The notes under the pieces were generated by a model. That model saw nothing but the letters and a program-made list of their open reading frames with translations. It ran no database searches and was not told the DNA's origin. Position numbers and translations under genes: made by a program. From positions 29,598,001 through 29,662,000 of the forward strand of contig NC_134021.1 of NCBI RefSeq assembly GCF_040712315.1: a stretch of 64,000 bases of DNA, written 5' to 3'. Every line of letters starts with the position of its first letter. Positions within the stretch are counted from its first letter, which is position 1. The DNA comes from Castanea sativa. Taxonomy: Eukaryota > Streptophyta > Magnoliopsida > Fagales > Fagaceae. Below, piece by piece: positions 58,182-64,000 of this stretch.

Positions 58182-58869
58182 TGATGATGCGAAGAAAATC
58201 AGTAGACCGGATGCTTCGAAATTGAAAGGACTACTTGCTGTCTTGGTGGTCTGAAAAAGAAAGAAAGGCAATCAAAGGAGACCGGGGTTGCCGCCCAAAA
58301 ACCTTCCGATAGCAAAGTTAGTTTTCTCTCTATAATTTCGGAGTTTCAACTTTTTGGGAAATGTAAAACGTACCTTTGTTTAGTCTGAATGAACATTTAT
58401 ATAGTGTCCTAAAGACAGTTATCAAACTTGTAACCTCCCCTAGATTTGAGGAGGTGTGAGGGTTCAGGGATAACTTCTTCGACTGTTTAGGAGTTACATT
58501 TTTCCTCACAAAACGGTCACTGAAAGTTATGCGCGTGTGATATGGAGTTGTTATATTTACTTAGGAATTTTTCCCTAAGTGTCAAGGGCTCTTCTAGGGG
58601 TCCTCATCCAGGGAACCTTCAATTAGGAGCATCTTGTTTCCAGGTGAGGTCGTTCCCTTCTGGACGATCTCGTAGGACGAGGTTGATGGTTCTTTTTAGA
58701 CGTCATAGCATGGTATTGTAAAACTTTGACCATGCAAAGCTTCATCCGTGCACCTTACTGCGTGGACAGCCTTATCTTGGACGAGGTTCTTACAACTTTT
58801 GCTTACCTGGTTTTGTCTTAGACGATCTCCATGGACGAAGTTGGAGTTGTATTTTTTTATACCCCATTA
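58182..58869 (-). repeat. 5' LTR of the gag-only element
   Basis: 688 bases from TGATGATGCGAAG to ATACCCCATTA on the plus strand. The terminal TTA instead of TCA has lost the canonical end. See the partner LTR at 55433-56118. Confidence 0.88.
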
Positions 58870-59086
58870 CCTTTCATTTTCGTCCTTAGTAGATTTAAGT
58901 CCAAGAAGGGAACCAATCTCCAATGTGGGCAATTTCACATTGAAATTTTGTCATGGAAATTGCCTACTTTGAAAGAATGGACCTAAATGGTTTAATCTCA
59001 AGTTCTTTAACTTACTAGAGAGTAGGCTATTGAGAGGGAGAGAAGAAAGTAGTCTATTGGTGCATGCCTTATTACATTCATGTTTC
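58870..59086 (-). mobile_element. Long LTR copy B, distal piece
   Basis: On the minus strand this continues copy B beyond the solo LTR insertion: GGCATGCAC, TCTCCCTCTC, CTCTAGTAA, TTCAAAG and CCCTTCTTGGACTTA match copy A at about 12910-13068 in the same order. It ends against the gag-only element; the last part of the LTR (A's 13070-13433) is missing. Confidence 0.55.
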
Positions 59087-60514
59087 TGTTAGGATTTGTG
59101 CCCTTAAATCCTATTGTATGATGCTATGTATGATATTATGTATGACATTATGTATGACTTAATATTGTGTTTGATAAAGTTATTTTATTATTATCTAAAA
59201 TAACGGTAACATGAATATGAGACATTATCATATAGTCCACGAGATGCATTGTATGTGATTTATGTGAAAAGTCACAGAAGATGTAAATTACAAGTTCTTT
59301 GTAAACTCAGAATTTATAGTTCGTAGTCGATGATGAAATTGGACATTTCATCTGCGAAGACTATAACGTGTTAACTAAGATGATTTGTCTTGATCATGGA
59401 AGTGAAGACTTCTAGTTGATATGTTGATATGTTTTAAGAGTTAAAACATATTGAACAGGACCGCTGTGAGATTTATTATTCTCCTAATGACTGTCAAATG
59501 AATAATAAATCTTGCGACTTCTATTTGCATGAACTCTTAATCCTGAGAGAATAATTGACCTGATCATGAAGTGTAGGTTGCTTTGATATATCAGGAGTGA
59601 GATCTGAAGTGATGGTCAAAACCTCAGTATGTTGGGCAGCCATATTTAGTGTTGATGGAACATATATTCTCAAGATGGAATTCATAGTCTCTTGATGGAG
59701 ATATAAAATATTCCCTTGAGATAAGTTTAATGGTTTCAGTTATTTAGAGAGTTAGGCCTAACCACTTTAGTAAGAAATTACTAAAGTATATATTTATGAA
59801 ATTGGATTTCATAAATATATAATGAATAACTTTAAAGAATTAAACCGGGTACTCAAGGATAAGATGTAGTAATTTACAAAGTGGCAGTCTACATTTATGA
59901 CTTTGTGTTACTACGAATATTTTATGAAGGGGTTACGTGTATAATAAAGTATTGAGATATAATTTATTAATAAGGCCTACAGTGCAATTATATTTGTATA
60001 GTGGTATTAAATATAATTAATGGTAACTTTGGACTTGTCAAGAGTTGACGGAAAAGCCCAAGGCCCATTGGAGCTAGTGTCTTATTGGTCCATTTTGGTC
60101 CCACTCCAAGCCACACACTAAAGCCCAATTGAAAAGGCCCAATAGGCCAACCCAATTAGATAATCAGTTAGTTATAAAGAGAGAAACATACAGAATTTTT
60201 TATAAGTAGAGATTAGAGAAAAGAAAAAGAAACGGTGTATGAGAGAGTGTGAGACACACTTTCATTCTCCCTTTGAAAAACTGATTGAAAGACCACACAT
60301 CTTGGGCGTAAAGTGGAATTGGAGTGAAGATTAAAAGTGTTCCCAAGTGCTTCTAATCTTTGTTTTGAATTTCTCCACACCAAGGTACGCTATCTTGTTC
60401 TTAAATTCTGAAATTTACATAGTGCACGTTATCAATCATGAATGAAATAGATCCTAGTTCGTTACTTCCGCTGTGGGTTTTGCATGAGATGCAAAACCAG
60501 ATTTTTTTCCTTCA
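59087..60514 (+). mobile_element. Solo LTR (copia-like), perfect 5-bp target duplication
   Basis: Starts TGTTAGGATTTGTGCCC and ends CCAGATTTTTTTCCTTCA. GTTTC flanks it on both sides (59082-59086 and 60515-60519). A TATA-like TTATAAAGAGAG lies near 60174. 1428 bases with no open frame. It interrupts LTR copy B, so it is younger than B. Assignment to copia rests on the familiar TGTTAGGATTTGTGCCC start and is from memory. Confidence 0.85.
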
Positions 60515-61960
60515 GTTTCCTCGCTTTACTTTTTATCCTTTCTATTTCTCTCTGCCTTCTATTTTCTTTCTTATTCATACATTTCCTCTATTCTTCATTA
60601 TTTTTCCATTGTTTTCTTTCTTGCTATTTTTCTCACTTGTTCCTCCTTACTCCTCACTCACTGTCATTTACTGTGCACAGCTAAGGCCATTTTATACTGC
60701 TTGCTGTGATAAGTTTTACTGTTTTACCCCTCAACTACTTATAGTCTGGTGTGGGTGTCATTCCCAGGCCACCCACTAGTCTGCTAGCTGCTTAGCCATC
60801 ACCACTACCCTGTGCTAGCTATACCGCATTTCATTCTTAGAAAAAAAGAGTTTTATTTTATTTTCTTACTCTTCGTGGCATTCCCATCTAGATAAGGGTT
60901 GGGTATTCTTTCTTACTAACTCCTATGGCATGCATCTAGTGATTCCAACTCATCTTTCCCTCTTTTGGGTGGTATGTCATCCCAGCATAACATTTTCCTC
61001 AAAAGAGTCTGAGCGTGAATCCTAAAATAGATTTCCCCCCTCTCCTCACCGCTAGACCATATCCTCTCTTACCTCTGACTCATGACCCACCACACCTGTA
61101 TTGGCTGGGTACAAATGGGTGCTGCCTAAGCCTTGTGCGTGCTTCATTCCCATTTGATCCATGGCCTGTCTGTTGTTCATGCGTTTGCCATTACCTGTGG
61201 ATATGTCCGTTCTTGTTATGCGTTCTACTGCTCATTTTTTAACCCTTTGTGGCATGGATAAGTCACTGGGTCTTCATTCTTTGCATCTTGTTTCTTCCCT
61301 GGGCTCAGTTTTGCCTGGGTATAGGCCATTCCTTCTTCAATTCAGCCCCTATCTTCTCTTACTTTTAGTTTGTGGGTTGACTGATACTTCTGCCATGCCA
61401 CTATATTATTTCTGCCATGTATCACTTAACTCTGCTTGTTGGGCCTCCTTTGGGCCTATCATGTACTGCCTAGTATTTCTGTTGGGTTAGTTGTCATACC
61501 ATCTTGAGCTTCCTTAGCCCACTCTATTTCTCTAGGCATCCTCAGCCTCCTTCATTCCTTTGGGCATCCTTGGCCCATTCCATTCTTACATTCTCATGAG
61601 TTTTTGCTAAAATTTTCAAGCTTCTCCAACCCAATTAGCATATCCTTTACCTTTTGGGGTTTGTGCGCCTTTGCACCAACGCCTTTTACTAATTCATTTC
61701 TTTGGGATCCTCCAACCCATGTTTACTTATTTTCCACTTCTCATGATTCCCATGAGTTTGCTACTTCCTTCTCTAGGCTCCCTTGGGCCTGTTTGTTTTC
61801 TTTGTGACATTTTTTACTATTTTATAGGCCTGTGGACTATTATTCCTGTCATTCGAATTTAATAGTTTTTCTTACTTTGCTAATTCTTCTTCCTTCACCA
61901 TTTTCATATTATTGGGCCTCTTCTTGTTATTGGGCCTTTTTGCCAAAATGGGCATCAACA
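60515..61960 (-). mobile_element. Long LTR copy B, main piece
   Basis: Starts at 61960 on the minus strand with TGTTGATGCCCATTTTGGC and parallels copy A through the GGCCCA-rich region. It includes ATGACATACCACCCAAAAGA near 60975, CACCCACACCAGAC near 60745 and the pyrimidine-rich leader near 60520-60650. Copy A has the same blocks in the same order. Open frames on the plus strand (60438-60779, 61161-61490 and others) are chance readings of this repeat. Confidence 0.65.
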
Positions 61961-62690
61961 TTTATTAATGTAAATTTTCTATAATTTTGTTTGAAATTTA
62001 TTTTTTGTGGGAATGACACTCCCACAAACTTATTTTGATTGTGTTTATTAATGTAAGTTTGAATAATTTCATTTTGATTATTCTTTATATTTAGGTTGAT
62101 TTTAGTTGTTTTGTATTTATATTTTAAAGAGGTGAATTAAAGTTTTTATTTCCAATATATTTATAATTATTGGAAAGATTTTGATATTTTATATGTGCCA
62201 AATGTAAATAAATGTTTTTCTATAAATTTTCAAACACAATTAAATATGGGAAAATAAATAATATTTCTGTATAAATATTGGGGTAAATTACCAAAACCTC
62301 CATCGAGACTAATGGGAATGACACTCTACTAAACTTAAAGTAAATGACATTTATCCTCCCTTAAATTTTCAAGAAAATTAACACATTGTTAGGGTACTTT
62401 TTTTTTACACCTAATTTTATTTAAGTATTACCTATTTATTTTCAAATACCACTAATAAGTTATTGGGTTTTTCCAAATATTTTTTACTCTATTATTATGT
62501 TAATCACAAATATTTCATATCTCATTATCTAAATTGGGTCATGATATAAACTATCACAAAAAGTCCAAAAAACTCATATTTTATATAATTTTTTTATCAT
62601 TATTTAACTAAGTCCAAAACCGGCCCTATAAGCCCCATACACACATCCTATTTTATTTAAAGCCTAAGAATATTTATGCTTGACAATATT
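61961..62690. other. AT-rich DNA, no gene seen
   Basis: Contains 'gggaatgacactc' twice (about 62010 and 62320), but no coding frame or recognisable element. Confidence 0.5.
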
Positions 62691-62725
62691 TGAAAAGCTC
62701 ATGATTCAAGTCCATGGCAAAACAA

Positions 62726-62846
62726 TTTTATCAATGGAATTCAAATCCATAATCAAAGTCCATGATTTATACCCATGACAATTTTATCAATGGAATTCAA
62801 ATCCATAATCAAAACTTATGATTTAAACCCATGACAATTTATTTAT
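62726..62846. repeat. Two-copy tandem repeat, about 60-bp period
   Basis: ACAATTTTATCAATGGAATT followed by CAAATCCATAATCAAA is present twice, each copy followed by a 'catgattta.acccatg' variant. It directly precedes the 26-27-bp array. Confidence 0.8.
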
Positions 62847-62854
62847 CTAAAGCC

Positions 62855-63150
62855 CAATTTTCATTGGTAACATCAAAGCCAAGTTCTCGCTAGTAATATC
62901 AAAGCCAAGTTCTTGTTGGCAATATTTAAAACTCAATTTTTATTAGCAATATCAAAGCCCAATTCTCATTGGCAATATCAAAACTTAGTTCTTGCTGGCA
63001 ATATTTAAAGCCTAATTCTTATTGGCAACATCGAAAACCCAAATCTTATTGGCAATATCAAAACTCAGTTCTCGTTGGCAATATCAAAGCCCAACTCTCA
63101 TTGGCAATATCAAAAGCCCAACTTATGTTAGCACTGTTAAAAACCCAAGC
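62855..63150. repeat. Minisatellite array, 26-27-bp unit
   Basis: About 11 degenerate copies of a unit like GGCAATATCAAAGCCCAATT plus CTCATT. The start-to-start spacing of the AATAT core is 26 or 27 bases throughout (for example 62895, 62921, 62948, 62974, 63000, 63027, 63054, 63080 and 63106). The open frame across it only reflects the repeat. It probably belongs to a larger retrotransposon LTR. Confidence 0.88.
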
Positions 63151-64000
63151 TAACTACTTGGCACTATTTTCTCAAAAACCCAAGGTTATTAATACTTGGC
63201 AAAATACTATATTATAATTATTTCACTTAAAATAATTAACAATACTTTAGATTCTTAAATCTATTATTATAATATTACAAGCTCGAGGAAATTATGAATT
63301 ATCTATTTTCAGAACTCATGGCAATCATCTTATAAAAGCCCATGAAAAATTATGATTATTTATCTTAGACCCATGACATTTATTTATTTCATATCATATT
63401 ATAAACTCATGTTCACTATTTATCTTACATCACAACATTTATAATATCTATTTCTGAAACTCATAAAAATTATTCACCTTACATGTATATTATGATTATC
63501 TATAGAAAAACCCATGAGAAAATCACATTGTTCCACTATATGGTTGTTATCATATTTTGTTTCTAATCCATGAATATTGCCTCTATTTAAAACCCATGGT
63601 CAATATTATTCTCAAGAAATATTAGAGGTCATTATTTAAAAACCCCAAAGAAAATATCGTTTACAAAAATTATGAGAAATTATATAAGTTGTTATCCAAA
63701 ACCCATGGAAACTAATACCCAAAACCTATCATAAATGATAGACCAAGAATGTATTGACCCATTTGGTAAATTAATCAATTAATTAGCCAAATTAATTAAT
63801 TAGATTCAATTACATGCAATAAGCGTGGTAGCATAAACAAATCACTAACTAAGTTAAATGCAGCAGAAAATAAATTTGACACAAGTGATTTGTTTATGAA
63901 TGGAGAAAACCACCAAGGCAAAAACCCACCGGGTGAATTTAAGGTCACCACTCCCGAAAATCCACTAATATCAAAATAAGTGGTTACAAGTAAAAGGAAT
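63151..64000. other. AT-rich repeat-like DNA to the window end
   Basis: Continues the 'aaacccatg' phraseology of the preceding array. The last 150 bases (GGAGAAAACCACC, CCACCGGGTGAATTTAAGG) look like transposable-element sequence running off the edge. No gene recognised. Confidence 0.4.

Larger units (their letters stand above)
55433..58869 (-). mobile_element. Gag-only LTR retrotransposon (TR-GAG type)
   Basis: Two LTRs in the same orientation (55433-56118 and 58182-58869) flank about 2.06 kb that encodes only Gag. On the minus strand the order is 5' LTR (right), primer-binding site TTGGCGCCGTCTGTGG, gag, about 670 bases of non-coding sequence, polypurine tract GGACAAGGGGGCAAC and 3' LTR (left). 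The LTR ends read TGATG...CATCA. Flanking CATTT and CCTTT may be a worn 5-bp target duplication. With no protease, reverse transcriptase or integrase, it would need enzymes from a related Ty3/gypsy element. Confidence 0.85.

Noticed and set aside
60438..61807. Several plus-strand frames rich in Leu, Phe, Ser and Pro that look like membrane proteins
   Set aside because: They are readings of LTR copy B; the hydrophobic look comes from its pyrimidine-rich strand.
62855..63150. Regularly spaced repeats that could suggest a CRISPR array
   Set aside because: Units are contiguous and degenerate with no unique spacers, and the genome is a plant's.
62969..63217. 82-codon frame with a repeated SYWQ-type peptide
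   Set aside because: It is the translation of the 26-27-bp minisatellite, and the unit length (often not a multiple of three) breaks the pattern.

Overview
The window looks like a gene-poor, repeat-rich stretch of a plant nuclear genome. It is AT-rich, has three spliced or intron-less plant genes with eudicot-type products, and is otherwise filled with decayed plant retrotransposons, SINEs, MITEs and solo LTRs. The repeat sequences remind me of Fagales trees such as oak or chestnut, but that is an impression from memory, not a search result.

Three genes look intact. A cytosolic-type pyruvate kinase lies on the minus strand (7144-9811, three exons, 504 residues). An intron-less E-class pentatricopeptide repeat (PPR) protein, probably organellar, lies on the minus strand (33494-35020, 508 residues). 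A MYB-coiled-coil transcription factor of the PHL2/PHL3 phosphate-response type lies on the plus strand (48892-51546, six coding exons, 426 residues). They are 20 kb or more apart, on mixed strands, and show no sign of working together beyond being ordinary single plant genes.

Layout: 314-6370 is a decayed L1-type LINE (minus) with a palindromic MITE inside it. 7144-9811 is pyruvate kinase. 11475-13433 is a long LTR (copy A). 13640-14950 is an RTE-type LINE remnant with a SINE in it. 16261-16891 is a solo LTR with a perfect 5-bp target duplication. 17049-17323 is a dimeric poly-A insert with a 15-bp target duplication. 18460-25274 is a decayed PIF/Harbinger DNA transposon with TTA target duplications, carrying a Myb/SANT gene, a truncated nuclease gene and a probable GRF zinc-finger exon. 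25400-28175 holds SINEs and nested MITEs. 29449-30960, 36168-36545 and 38800-39560 are Ty1/copia remnants. 33494-35020 is the PPR gene. 39560-48590 is an almost featureless AT-rich intergenic stretch. 48892-51546 is the MYB-CC gene. 52927-54300 holds a non-autonomous hAT element followed by foldback MITEs. 55433-58869 is a short LTR retrotransposon that encodes only Gag (TR-GAG type). 58870-61960 is the second copy (B) of the long LTR, inverted relative to copy A and split by a copia-type solo LTR. 62700-63150 is tandem-repeat DNA.

I found no undescribed biological system of a kind that would stand apart from transposable elements. The most unusual items are the gag-only retrotransposon with an antisense acidic open frame, the Harbinger element with its accessory zinc-finger exon, and several insertions whose boundaries can be fixed to the base by target-site duplications.
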